This document shows positions 17,091 to 25,664 of a stretch of 64,000 nt of DNA, piece by piece. Made by a program: the position numbers and the translations under genes. The DNA comes from Clostridium_AT radicumherbarum. Its GTDB lineage: Bacteria > Bacillota > Clostridia > Clostridiales > Clostridiaceae. Every line of letters begins with the position of its first letter. Position 1 is the first letter of the stretch. Under the pieces are notes generated by a model. It ran no database searches. It had not been told where the DNA came from and was given only the letters and a program-made list of their open reading frames with translations. Where the stretch lies: NCBI RefSeq assembly GCF_045310525.1, contig NZ_JBJHZY010000003.1:186001-250000 (forward strand), written 5' to 3'.

Positions 17091-17711
17091 TTGAGAGGAT
17101 TTAGTAGAGTCACTTTTTCTTTTCTAATTGGTCTAGGTCTACTTTTTAGCATGTTTTTTGTATTTGGATATTCAAATCCTCATAATTATGTAAGGGCGAA
17201 AGAAACCAATGTATCATTTGAGCATAAAGAACCAACAAAGTTAAGACCTCTTACACTTGAGCAAATTAATAATTTTGTTAAAGAAAGAGGTATTACACCA
17301 ATAGTAACAAAGAACATTAAAAATTATACTGTGATTTTACATGAAACAAATAGTGCAAGAGGTTATTATGCCTTAACATCAAACCAAAATGGTAAAATTC
17401 AATCTGAAGGTAGTGGTTCTGGAGGGAATAATGCTAACCTAACCCCTGTATCTATCGGATTAAGTGGCGGTTCAGATAATATAGACGGGACATATTCGTT
17501 TTATTCTTTTGCTTGGGTAATAATTAATGATAGTTCGGTATTAGATAAGGCATCTTGGGCAACTCTTATTTTAGATGATAATACAGCAATATCGGAGTCT
17601 GTAAGTGGAAATAGGGGGATAATTATTTCTAATACAATGGGTAACTCTAAGGCAACAAATCTTATTATATATGATAAGAATAGAGAAGTTTTATTTATAC
17701 AGAAACTTTAA
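17091..17711 (+). CDS. Secreted or membrane-anchored protein, unknown
   Basis: 206 residues from TTG 17091, preceded by GAAAGGGGAGAG. Residues 8-27 form an N-terminal hydrophobic segment (signal peptide or anchor). The mature region is beta-rich and Ser/Gly-rich around 120-145 (SGSGGNNANLTPVSIGLSGG). No catalytic motif is seen. It sits directly before another small exported protein at 17805. Confidence 0.6.
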   Translation: MRGFSRVTFSFLIGLGLLFSMFFVFGYSNPHNYVRAKETNVSFEHKEPTKLRPLTLEQINNFVKERGITPIVTKNIKNYTVILHETNSARGYYALTSNQNGKIQSEGSGSGGNNANLTPVSIGLSGGSDNIDGTYSFYSFAWVIINDSSVLDKASWATLILDDNTAISESVSGNRGIIISNTMGNSKATNLIIYDKNREVLFIQKL

Positions 17712-17804
17712 TGCGGAATATTCATATAAAGTGTAGTAGTTGTAAGATAATGCGAATTAATCAAGGATAATTTAAGGTTTATTCATTTTGAGGAGGTAAT
17801 TATC

Positions 17805-18224
17805 ATTAAATACAAGTACAAGCAGTTTATATATTTAATATTGTTTTTCTTAATTATCTTTATTGGATTTAAGGCTTACTCTAATATAAAATCTAATTCG
17901 CTTCATAAACATATATCATTTAATGATGTTCAATCAATAAAAATTAATGCTAGTAGAATTTCAGACCATGAAGAAATACAAAACATAGTAAATTGGTTTA
18001 ATTCAATACAAGATATTAATGAAAATCCTGATTTTGCAGGAACAACTAGTAATTATAACATTGAAATATTGTTAAAATCAAATGAAAAGATAGGAATTTT
18101 CTATCCAGGAAAGGCCAATCAAGACTTTGAAATTCAAAGAAATAATATAAAAGGTAGGTGGTTTTCTTATTGGGGAAATCAGCCTAATATAAGAAAAATA
18201 TTGGAGGAAAATACACCTAAATAA
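17805..18224 (+). CDS. Small exported protein with a likely ATT start
   Basis: The best start is ATT at 17805: GAGGAGGTAATT lies 8 bases upstream and the frame then reads (M)KYKYKQFIYLILFFLIIFIGF, a classical positively charged signal/anchor. The only standard start in frame, TTG at 17841, would fall inside the hydrophobic segment and has no ribosome site. Total about 139 residues; the outer part has a W-rich FNSIQDINENPDF motif. Family unknown. ATT starts are rare but documented (infC). Confidence 0.6.
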   Translation: MKYKYKQFIYLILFFLIIFIGFKAYSNIKSNSLHKHISFNDVQSIKINASRISDHEEIQNIVNWFNSIQDINENPDFAGTTSNYNIEILLKSNEKIGIFYPGKANQDFEIQRNNIKGRWFSYWGNQPNIRKILEENTPK

Positions 18225-18326
18225 GTCGCAAATTTCTTATATAAAAAAGACATAATATTATATTTATGGGACAAACTTACGTATATAGATAGTAAGAGAG
18301 CTAAAACATCACATGACAAAATTTTG

Positions 18327-18397
18327 CCGTCCGCCTTGGTAGGTGGATTTTTTAATATAGATATGTGTAAATTTATGGTTTATAATCTATATATAGG
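18327..18397 (+). repeat. Terminator-promoter repeat, copy 3
   Basis: CCGTCCGCC / GGTGGAT hairpin and T-run, then TTTATGGTTTATAATCTATATATAGG ending at 18397. The upstream flank shares AACATCACATGACAAAATTTTG with the other full copies. The RmlD-like gene starts 104 bases downstream; another small promoter may lie between. Confidence 0.8.
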
Positions 18398-18500
18398 TTA
18401 AAGATATGCGTCTAACTAAGATAGTTTTGAGTAGGAATTAAGGATATGTCGTAATGGTACAAAAATGCTAATTAACTTGTTATGGGAGGGAATAATTCTT

Positions 18501-19316
18501 ATGAACAAGGTTTTAATATTGGGTGGAAGTGGGCTTGTAGGAACAGCAGTAATAAATGAGATGAATAAATATAGTCAATTTGATGTTTATACAACGTATT
18601 TTCAAAATCCAATACTATTAAATCAAGGTAAATCTTTTAAACTCGATATTGAAGAGGAAGATAACATAAGTAATATATTAAGTACTTTAAAGCCTCAAAT
18701 TATAATATCATGTTTAAGAGGAGATTTTAATAAACAACTAATTGCACATATAAAAATCTCAAAATACCTGAAGGAAAATGGTGGCGGTTTATACTTTTTC
18801 TCTACAACAAATGTCTTTGATAATGATTTGAGTAAACCCCATTATGAAGATGACTTACCAAATACTCACACTGATTATGGACAATATAAGATAGAATGTG
18901 AGAAGAAAATATCAGAAATATTGTATGATAATGCTTGTATATTAAGAATTCCTCAAGTTTGGGGCAAAGATTCTCCAAGAATGAAAGAACTATTAAATTC
19001 CCTTAATAGCCATAAAGATATTATTGTATATCCAAAATTTCATCACAATACAAATACTAATGAGATGATAGCAAGGCAATTATGCTATATAATAAATAAT
19101 AATTTAAATGGAATTTTTCATTTAGCGTCAGAAGATGTAGTTAATTATAAGGAATTTTATAAAGAATTAATAACAGGATTGGGCTTCAGAGATGCAAGAA
19201 TTCAAGAGGATTTTGAGGAGGAAGGATACTTTGCACTCTTATCAAAAAGGGCAAATGAATTTCCTAAACAATTAAGATTTACTAATAAATCAGTAATCAA
19301 TTATTTGATTAATTGA
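18501..19316 (+). CDS. NAD(P)-dependent sugar-nucleotide reductase/epimerase (RmlD-like)
   Basis: About 271 residues from ATG 18501, selected because GGGAGGG lies 10-12 bases upstream. N-terminal Rossmann motif VLILGGSGLVGTAV, catalytic S-T-T and Y-x-x-x-K (YFFSTTNVFD ... DYGQYKIECEKK). It resembles RmlD/RfbD dTDP-4-dehydrorhamnose reductase: an extended SDR that reduces or epimerises nucleotide sugars. No rhamnose-synthesis neighbours are in the window, so it is an orphan with an inferred activity. Confidence 0.75.
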   Translation: MNKVLILGGSGLVGTAVINEMNKYSQFDVYTTYFQNPILLNQGKSFKLDIEEEDNISNILSTLKPQIIISCLRGDFNKQLIAHIKISKYLKENGGGLYFFSTTNVFDNDLSKPHYEDDLPNTHTDYGQYKIECEKKISEILYDNACILRIPQVWGKDSPRMKELLNSLNSHKDIIVYPKFHHNTNTNEMIARQLCYIINNNLNGIFHLASEDVVNYKEFYKELITGLGFRDARIQEDFEEEGYFALLSKRANEFPKQLRFTNKSVINYLIN

Positions 19317-19387
19317 TACTACAGGCATGTAAAATTTAAGATATTTTAAGCAAAAGAATGTCAACAGTAAGAGGAGTACATCGAAGA

Positions 19388-19741
19388 ATGAATTTTTTAA
19401 AGAAATTAAGAAATAGTTACGTAATTTGGCATGCAAATCATATTAAGTTCCCTGAATTTAATTCAAACAGTATAATCAGAAAAAAAGTTATTTTTGCTGG
19501 AAGGGTACAAAAGGTAGGATTTCGTTTGGAAATATTTTGTATTGCTGAAAAAATGAAATTAACTGGATGGGTGAAAAACTTAGAAGATGGAAGCGTTGAA
19601 GCAGAATTACAAGGGGGAGAAGCACAAATTCTTTTTCTGGTTAATTGCATGCAATTCTTGAAACGGGCTTTAGTAAAGAAAATGGCTATGATTGATGTGC
19701 CTATTTGTGAAAGTGAGGAAAATTTTACTATAGTGAAATAG
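19388..19741 (+). CDS. Acylphosphatase-like protein
   Basis: About 117 residues from ATG 19388 (AAGAGGAG upstream; an earlier ATG at 19358 overlaps it). The acylphosphatase signature VIFAGRVQKVGFRLEIF carries the catalytic Arg, and LTGWVKNLEDGSVEAELQGG the catalytic Asn. The usual Gly of RVQGVGFR is Lys here, a change at the P-loop that may reduce activity. It also has about 30 extra N-terminal residues relative to the roughly 90-residue family. It would hydrolyse acyl phosphates in the cytoplasm. Confidence 0.75.
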   Translation: MNFLKKLRNSYVIWHANHIKFPEFNSNSIIRKKVIFAGRVQKVGFRLEIFCIAEKMKLTGWVKNLEDGSVEAELQGGEAQILFLVNCMQFLKRALVKKMAMIDVPICESEENFTIVK

Positions 19742-19806
19742 AGTTTACATAATAACGTAAAAATACTTATTATTAAATAATTAAAATGTTAATAGGGGGA
19801 ATTTTC

Positions 19807-20406
19807 ATGGGATTATTTGGACCAAGCAAAAAAGAAGTTTGGCAGCAGCTGGCTGAGAAAATTCAGGCTGATTATGTAAATAAGGGCTTTTGGGCTGGAG
19901 ACAGAGTAGAAGCCCACGTAGATAATTGGATTGTTGTATTAGATACCTATACTGTATCCACAGGAAAATCATCAATAACCTATACAAGGATGAGAGCACC
20001 TTTTGTAAATCTTGATAATTTCTATTTCAAAATATATAGAACTGGAATTTTCAGCGGGCTTGGTAAGATGCTGGGCATGGAAGACATAAACATTGGTTAT
20101 GAAGAATTCGATGAGGATTTCGTTATAAAAAGCAATAGTGAAGAAAAGGTAAAACAGTTATTTTCAAATAAAAGCATCAGGTATTTAATACAAGAGCAGC
20201 CTAAGATTAATCTTGAAATAAAAGATGATGAGGGATTCTTTAGCGCGCATTTTCCTGAAGGAGTAGATGAGCTATACTTCCAGGTAGCTGGTGTTATAAA
20301 GGATATTGATATACTTAAAGAATTATACGAGCTTTTTGCTGAAGTACTAAAGGAATTATGCAGCATGGGCTCCGCTAGTGCTGAAGAGCCAAGTATAGTG
20401 CTATAA
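19807..20406 (+). CDS. Conserved hypothetical protein (MGLFG type)
   Basis: About 199 residues from ATG 19807; TAGGGGG lies about 9 bases upstream, whereas the ATG at 19786 has none. The start MGLFGPSKKEVWQQLAEKI resembles the openings of DUF3137-like cytosolic proteins, with FVNLDNFYFKIYRTGIFSGLGKMLGM in the middle. Rich in acidic residues toward the end. No enzymatic motif is visible. Confidence 0.55.
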   Translation: MGLFGPSKKEVWQQLAEKIQADYVNKGFWAGDRVEAHVDNWIVVLDTYTVSTGKSSITYTRMRAPFVNLDNFYFKIYRTGIFSGLGKMLGMEDINIGYEEFDEDFVIKSNSEEKVKQLFSNKSIRYLIQEQPKINLEIKDDEGFFSAHFPEGVDELYFQVAGVIKDIDILKELYELFAEVLKELCSMGSASAEEPSIVL

Positions 20407-20455
20407 AAGATTCACCAATAATTCTAGATTATAAGTTTTTAGTGGGGAAAAAAAC

Positions 20456-21277
20456 ATGGATTTTAGTACTGGAGAGATTGTACATTTACTATTAGATAAT
20501 GTATCAAAAATGAATGAAGTCCAATCAATTGGAATAAATGGTAGTAAAACTTCATTTCCAAAAGCAGGTGAGGGAGATATTGATGTGTTCATATATTGTG
20601 ATACAATACCTCCATTTGAGAAAAGAAAATCAATAATAAACCAGATGGGTAGCTTGCTGCAGGAAGAAAAAATTAACGTTTTTGAAGGAGGGCATTGGGG
20701 TATAGGTGATTTTATGCTTATTAATGGAGTTGAAACATGGTTAATGTATTTTACAGAAAATGAAACTATAAATGATGTAGAATCTATACTCAATGGAGAC
20801 TATCCTGATAAATTAGACAATTATTATTATCCTATTGGACGATGTGCTATGTTAAAGGAAATTAGTATTTTATATGATAAAGATAGTTTTCTATCTTTAT
20901 TAAAAGAAAGACTATCCCAATATCCTAATAATTTGGCGGAAAAGATTATACGATATCACTTGAGTGAGCTCGAAGATATTGAGGATTTAGAGCGTGCAGT
21001 AATCAGGCAAGATGTGCTATTCTATCATTTTGCTATAGATATAGCAATTGACCATTTTCTTCAAGCATTGTTTGCTATTAATAAAACGTACTTTCCAAGC
21101 CGCAAAAGATCATTAAACTTTATTAGAAGCTTCAATATTAAGCCAGAAAGATGTGAAGAACAACTATTGGATGTTGTTAGATTAGGTGGTTGTGCAGAAA
21201 GTATTGAGAAGTCATATGAAATATGGATCAATATGGTTAGTAAACTTAAAGATTTATATTTAGCAATTAGTTTATAA
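20456..21277 (+). CDS. Nucleotidyltransferase-fold protein (DUF4037-like)
   Basis: 273 residues. The N-terminal nucleotidyltransferase site reads SIGINGSKTSFPKAGEGDIDVFIYC: G-S followed by D-I-D, the metal-binding pair. A C-terminal helical region (RYHLSELEDIEDLERAV ... FLQALFAINKTYFPSRKR) matches the DUF4037 layout, which is related to kanamycin nucleotidyltransferase folds. Transfer of a nucleotide onto a small molecule is plausible; the substrate is unknown. GTGGGG site before ATG. Confidence 0.75.
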   Translation: MDFSTGEIVHLLLDNVSKMNEVQSIGINGSKTSFPKAGEGDIDVFIYCDTIPPFEKRKSIINQMGSLLQEEKINVFEGGHWGIGDFMLINGVETWLMYFTENETINDVESILNGDYPDKLDNYYYPIGRCAMLKEISILYDKDSFLSLLKERLSQYPNNLAEKIIRYHLSELEDIEDLERAVIRQDVLFYHFAIDIAIDHFLQALFAINKTYFPSRKRSLNFIRSFNIKPERCEEQLLDVVRLGGCAESIEKSYEIWINMVSKLKDLYLAISL

Positions 21278-21337
21278 AGTGAAGGTAAAATACGGATAAG
21301 TAAAAGTTATTCTTGTTTGCGAGGTGAATTATTTTAA

Positions 21338-21988
21338 ATGAAGTATATCAAATTACGGAATGAAGAACCTTTAGATTATCGAGAGGTTGAAGAATTAACA
21401 AGAGAAGCTTTTTGGAATCAATATGTTCCTGGATGCAATGAACATTATTTATTACATATAATGAGAAATTCAGATTCCTTCATAAGAAAATTAGATTTTG
21501 TTGCAGAACTTGATGGAAAAGTTGTTGGAAATATAGTATATACAAAATCGAAAATAATAGATGATACCGGTGAAGTCTATGATGTTATTACTTTTGGACC
21601 GGTATCAGTTCTTCCAGAGTATCAGGGCTTAGGTATCGGGGGGATGCTTATTAAACACACAAAAGAACTCGCGAAAGAACTTGGATACAGAGCTGTTTTA
21701 ATTTACGGTGATCCTGGATATTATAGTAAATTTGGTTTTGTTGAAGCTGAAAATTATGATATCAGAACTTCTGACAATATGTATGCCGTTCCGCTCCAGG
21801 CGCTGGAACTATATCAAGGGGCATTATGGGATTGCAGTGGATGTTTTTTTGAGGATTCGGTATTTGAAATTGAAGAAACATCAGCCATAGAGTTTGATAA
21901 GGGTTTTCTTAAAAAGGATAGACAAAGCGGATTGCCTTCACAGAAACGCTTTATTCAATTAGTTAATATGAGAAAACCAAGAGATTGA
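21338..21988 (+). CDS. GNAT acetyltransferase (YhbS-like)
   Basis: 216 residues, longer than the neighbouring GNATs. VITFGPVSVLPEYQGLGIGGMLIKHTKELAKELGYRAVLIYG contains beta4, the acetyl-CoA loop (QGLGIG) and beta5; GDPGYYSKFGFVEAENY follows. It matches the YhbS/Eis-like predicted acetyltransferases of Firmicutes. GAGGTG site about 14 bases before ATG. Substrate unknown. Confidence 0.88.
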   Translation: MKYIKLRNEEPLDYREVEELTREAFWNQYVPGCNEHYLLHIMRNSDSFIRKLDFVAELDGKVVGNIVYTKSKIIDDTGEVYDVITFGPVSVLPEYQGLGIGGMLIKHTKELAKELGYRAVLIYGDPGYYSKFGFVEAENYDIRTSDNMYAVPLQALELYQGALWDCSGCFFEDSVFEIEETSAIEFDKGFLKKDRQSGLPSQKRFIQLVNMRKPRD

Positions 21989-22030
21989 GCAAAATTTTAA
22001 TTTTAATTTTTTTTCAAAGGTGTTATAAAT

Positions 22031-22189
22031 ATGTTTAATTCTATTGTAAAAATATATTTAATTGTTTTTATATCTTCAATATTATTATTAAAGAAACATT
22101 GGAACACAAAGCAACGGGAATTTATAGTTTTTATACTTGCTATAATTAATATTAGTTTTGGTATAACATTATTTTTTATAACAAGATAA
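22031..22189 (+). CDS. Small two-helix membrane protein (52 residues)
   Basis: ATG at 22031 after CAAAGGTG. MFNSIVKIYLIVFISSILLL, a short basic loop (KKHWNTKQR), then EFIVFILAIINISFGITLFF. Two membrane helices in a hairpin, positive loop. Too small to match a family, but the codon pattern and ribosome site support a real gene. Confidence 0.5.
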   Translation: MFNSIVKIYLIVFISSILLLKKHWNTKQREFIVFILAIINISFGITLFFITR

Positions 22190-22266
22190 ATATAGTCTTA
22201 TAAAGTGTAGTAATTGTAAATATTATGCCTTATAAAATTTAATAAATCGAGTAATAGGGGGTATGT

Positions 22267-22686
22267 ATGAGGGAAAAGTATTTTTTGCTGGCGGGCTTCA
22301 TATTGTTATCACTTATCATCATTTATTTAGGGAGTATCATCAATGCATTTGCTTGCTCCAGCGAAAAAATTGATAAGCACACTCTTAATACAATGCTACA
22401 GGGCAGTTTTAGCCCACCAAAAGAGGTTGTTTTAAACATAAATAATACTCAATACCATATACTTCTACCTAAACATAATGGAGAATTAAATAAAGATGAA
22501 TATCTAATTCCTGTAGGTTCCTGGAATAGTTATATGGCTGCACTTAAGAAAAATAATTGGGACTACATTGACCAAACAGGTACTTTAGTTAGAGTGAAAA
22601 ATAAATCTGGAGATGAATTTAATATAAGTGTTAGATCATATACAGGGGCATATTTAATATTACGTTATTCTACTATGAATAAATAA
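22267..22686 (+). CDS. Small membrane/exported protein, unknown
   Basis: 139 residues. An N-terminal hydrophobic segment (6-31) includes Ala-Cys-Ser (FACSSEK), possibly a signal peptide or anchor rather than a true lipobox. The rest is about 105 residues of mixed beta content ending SVRSYTGAYLILRYSTMNK. TAGGGGGT site 3-5 bases before ATG. No motif recognised. Confidence 0.55.
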   Translation: MREKYFLLAGFILLSLIIIYLGSIINAFACSSEKIDKHTLNTMLQGSFSPPKEVVLNINNTQYHILLPKHNGELNKDEYLIPVGSWNSYMAALKKNNWDYIDQTGTLVRVKNKSGDEFNISVRSYTGAYLILRYSTMNK

Positions 22687-22756
22687 TTATAACAAAATAT
22701 AATACAATAAGGACTTGATTGTGAATTATTATTATCATATATTGGAGGTTATATAA

Positions 22757-23128
22757 ATGATAAAGGGGATTTGCTTAGGTAACATTGCTATCGACTGCAA
22801 AGATGCAGATAAACTATGTAATTTTTATGGGGATCTTCTCGGTTGGGAGTCTTGCATTATGTATGATTGCCCGGCCTTACGCAGCCAATTAGGCCTTGTG
22901 TTACTGTTTATGAAAGCAGATTTTGAATATGTTAAACCTGTTTGGCCAGAGGAGATATCAAAACAGCAAAAACAAATGCATTTTGATTTCCAAGTAGATG
23001 ACTTGTCTGCTGCTGTATTACAAGCAGAAACATTAGGAGCTTACAAATCGGAAAGCCAGTTCGGCGGAAATTACTTTGTAACCATGTTTGACCCTGAAGG
23101 GCACCCGTTTTGCCTATGCGCGAAATAA
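22757..23128 (+). CDS. VOC-family (glyoxalase/bleomycin-resistance fold) protein
   Basis: 123 residues. ICLGNIAIDCKDADKLCNFYGDLLGWE opens the first beta-alpha-beta-beta-beta unit, and MHFDFQVDDLSAAVLQAETLGA the second, closing FDPEGHPFCLC. This is the standard one-domain VOC protein, which would dimerise to form a metal site. The His and Glu/Asp positions look intact, but the reaction is undetermined. TTGGAGGTT site before ATG. Confidence 0.88.
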   Translation: MIKGICLGNIAIDCKDADKLCNFYGDLLGWESCIMYDCPALRSQLGLVLLFMKADFEYVKPVWPEEISKQQKQMHFDFQVDDLSAAVLQAETLGAYKSESQFGGNYFVTMFDPEGHPFCLCAK

Positions 23129-23215
23129 GCATAATCTACAACTATGCATAATACATTATAATTAACAGCTCTTGGAAAACTTAAATATATTAGTCTTAAT
23201 TATAGGAGTGTTATT

Positions 23216-23563
23216 ATGTTAGAAAAAGTAAATTTGAAATCCTCGGTATATTCTGTTGATAAGTTGTATGTTTATGATAAGATTGGTCAATTAAATGGTC
23301 ATGTTCTCAGTGTAGTCAATGTAGAGGATCGTACATTAGATTTTCATGTCCATGAAGGTTCAGATGAATTATTCTATGTGATTGAAGGTAGTTTTCATTT
23401 GGAAACCGATGAAGGATTAATTAAAGTAAATGAAGGAGAATTTATTATTGTCCCTAAAGGAATTAGACATAGACCTGTAGTCAAGAGTTTAACAAGATTC
23501 TTAATGATTGAGTTGGATGGTACACTTAACAAAGAAAATAGTGGAGATTTATATGAAGATTAA
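23216..23563 (+). CDS. Cupin-domain protein
   Basis: 115 residues forming one cupin barrel. Motif 1 is FHVHEGSDELFYVIEGSFHL (H-x-H-x4-E ... G) and motif 2 is GEFIIVPKGIRHRPV (P-x-G-x-x-H). The metal-binding HxH-E-H set is complete. Such small cupins often isomerise sugars or oxidise small molecules. TAGGAGTG site before ATG. It ends 30 bases before terminator-promoter repeat copy 4. Confidence 0.88.
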   Translation: MLEKVNLKSSVYSVDKLYVYDKIGQLNGHVLSVVNVEDRTLDFHVHEGSDELFYVIEGSFHLETDEGLIKVNEGEFIIVPKGIRHRPVVKSLTRFLMIELDGTLNKENSGDLYED

Positions 23564-23592
23564 CTTTATAAGCATAATCTGCAGTAAACTTA

Positions 23593-23753
23593 TTATAATG
23601 TAAACTACAATGAAAGGAATTTTTGGGAAAATTCTACGCACATAGCTAGCAAATTACCTGTAACATCAACTAACAAAATTTTTTTATCCACCTTGGTAGG
23701 TGGATTTTTTGTATAGGATTATGTAAAAATATGGTTTATAATCTATATATAGG
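23593..23753 (+). repeat. Terminator-promoter repeat, copy 4 (full length)
   Basis: Full-length copy, starting TTATAATGTAAACTACA and including AACATCAACTAACAAAATTT. Hairpin CCACC / GGTGG (A-T replaces the G-T of copy 1) and T-run, then GGTTTATAATCTATATATAGG. TATAAT is at 23737-23742 and the next gene's ATG at 23760, so the transcript would have a leader of only about 10 bases. Confidence 0.8.
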
Positions 23754-23759
23754 CCAAAA

Positions 23760-24338
23760 ATGAGTGATTTCGCAAGACAAATTCCTTCTAAATTAAAGAT
23801 ATCTAAAAGGTGGGATAGCATGAATGCATTTTTAATAGTTATACCAATTATACTCATAAGATATGGGCTATTGAGTGTAATAGGTAAAGATGGACTTAAT
23901 CGTGCAGGTTTATTTGCTCCATTATTAGGAAAAGAAAAAGTGGCCTTCTGGATTTATCAAATTACTACCTTCCTTATTCTATTATTTTTATTACTACTCA
24001 AAATTAGAACAGACACGTTTTGGTTTTATATCGGTCTGATAATCTATATTTCAGGAATTATTTTATATTCGGTTTCTATAGTAAATTATGCAAATCCTAA
24101 AATAAATGGGATAAATGTAAACGGGTTATATAAAATATCCCGCAACCCTATGTATATTGCATATTTCATTTACTTCTTGGGTTGTGCATTGCTTACACAT
24201 TCATGGATTTTGTTTGGATTATTAATAATTTTTCAAATATCAACACACTGGATTATTCTTTCAGAAGAAAGATGGTGTATCAATAAATTTGGTGCAGAGT
24301 ATATAAAATATATGAATAGGGTAAGACGTTATTTTTAG
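23760..24338 (+). CDS. Isoprenylcysteine carboxyl methyltransferase-family membrane protein
   Basis: 192 residues from ATG 23760, or 172 from ATG 23820, which has the better ribosome site (AAGGTGGG). About five membrane segments. The C-terminal GLYKISRNPMYIAYFIYFLG ... SEERWCINKFGAEYIKYMNRVRRYF is the ICMT/PEMT signature, with RNPMY and the E-E-R...Y-x-x-Y-x-x-R-V-x-R-Y pattern that binds SAM at the membrane face. The methyl acceptor in bacteria is unknown, with phospholipids or isoprenoids likely. The start at 23760 would give an almost leaderless mRNA. Confidence 0.85.
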   Translation: MSDFARQIPSKLKISKRWDSMNAFLIVIPIILIRYGLLSVIGKDGLNRAGLFAPLLGKEKVAFWIYQITTFLILLFLLLLKIRTDTFWFYIGLIIYISGIILYSVSIVNYANPKINGINVNGLYKISRNPMYIAYFIYFLGCALLTHSWILFGLLIIFQISTHWIILSEERWCINKFGAEYIKYMNRVRRYF

Positions 24339-24455
24339 ATAGGTGAAGTATAAATTTGATCATCTTTTTTATGTTCTTATGCAATCGTATTTTACTGTTA
24401 AAAAATTTTATTTAACTTGATGAAAAACAGGAATTTAAATAGAAGGAGGTACAAT

Positions 24456-24830
24456 ATGAAAAGGGCAATGATGCAAATTTATGTAAAAGGAAGTGTAGAG
24501 GCTGTTGAACTGTATATAAAAGCCTTTAATGCCAAGTTGGGCTTTAACGTAAAAAGTTCTGACAATACATTTTATCATTCAGAACTTGATATTTGTGGAA
24601 ATATCTTAGCAGTATCTGAGGCGAATGATGGCATGGATAAAAGGATTACAGGTAATACAATGCAGTTTTGCTTTCATTATGGAGAAGGAAATGAGGAAAG
24701 GGTTAAACAGGCCTATGAAATACTTAAGGAAGGCAGCAAAATTTTATTTCCCTTAGGTCCTTGCGATTTTAGCCCATTGTGTACAGATTTTATTGATAAA
24801 TTTGGTGTGAGATGGTGTATCTTTGTATAA
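24456..24830 (+). CDS. PhnB-like VOC-family protein
   Basis: About 124 residues from ATG 24456, with AGAAGGAGGTAC 6 bases upstream. MQIYVKGSVEAVELYIKAFNA, HSELDICGNILAVSE, and ending FIDKFGVRWCIF: the 3-dmu9/PhnB arrangement, where the closing motif is usually D-x-F-G-x-x-W. These proteins share the glyoxalase fold but are mostly uncharacterised; PhnB itself is not needed for phosphonate use. Confidence 0.82.
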   Translation: MKRAMMQIYVKGSVEAVELYIKAFNAKLGFNVKSSDNTFYHSELDICGNILAVSEANDGMDKRITGNTMQFCFHYGEGNEERVKQAYEILKEGSKILFPLGPCDFSPLCTDFIDKFGVRWCIFV

Positions 24831-24906
24831 CCGATTCATTAATGCAGAATTGTAAATAAAGATAAGGTAAAAATTTAATATACTATGATAATAAGAGGTT
24901 TTAAGA

Positions 24907-25602
24907 ATGGGCATTAGAAGTATTGTTCCTTGGGAATTATTACAAAAGAAAATGATATGGGAACAGTTAAAATTCATACATAATAAAAAAGTATTGGATT
25001 TTGGAAGTGGAAATGGTATAACAGCAGACCACTTTGCTATAGACAATGAGGTTATAGCAATTGAACCAGATGAAAAAATGCTTAAGGATAGATTCACGAA
25101 AAATGACTATAAACAAATAAAAGGAGATGAGAAGGAACTTAAAAATTTTCAAGATGAAACATTTGATGTTATATTGTGCCATAATGTTTTTGAATATATT
25201 GTTGAAAGAGAATATATCATTAAAGAATTTTCAAGGATATTAAAAACAAATGGATATCTTTCTATTTTAAAACATAATAAGCCAGGTAGAGTTATGCAGA
25301 TGGTAGTGCTACTGAATAACTTTGAACATGCCAATGAACTATTAGATGGCAAAAATGGACATGCACAACAATTTGGCACTATTAATTACTATGAAGATAA
25401 AGAGTTACTAAAGTGGTCAGATAAATTTATGATAGAAAAAATTCTTGGGTTAAGAACCTTTTGGGATTTACAACAAAATCAAGAAATCCATAATGATAAG
25501 ACATGGCAGGAAAAGATGTTAGAAATGGAATTAAAGGTGAGTGAATTAGAAGAGTATAAAGCAATGGCATCATTTCATCATGTTATTCTACGAAAAAAAT
25601 AA
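24907..25602 (+). CDS. Class I SAM-dependent methyltransferase
   Basis: 231 residues. Motif I is VLDFGSGNGITADHFA, with the acidic end of beta2 at IAIEPDEKML and motif II near DVILCHNVFEYI (a Methyltransf_11/25-type loop). The C-terminal part is helical and ends HHVILRKK, common in this class. Small-molecule methylation in the cytoplasm is likely; the acceptor is unknown. AGAGGT site before ATG. Confidence 0.87.
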   Translation: MGIRSIVPWELLQKKMIWEQLKFIHNKKVLDFGSGNGITADHFAIDNEVIAIEPDEKMLKDRFTKNDYKQIKGDEKELKNFQDETFDVILCHNVFEYIVEREYIIKEFSRILKTNGYLSILKHNKPGRVMQMVVLLNNFEHANELLDGKNGHAQQFGTINYYEDKELLKWSDKFMIEKILGLRTFWDLQQNQEIHNDKTWQEKMLEMELKVSELEEYKAMASFHHVILRKK

Positions 25603-25664
25603 TGAAAGCGACGAGTAGAACCTTTTGTATAGGTTTTTCTAAAATAAATTTTTAATTGGGGTGA

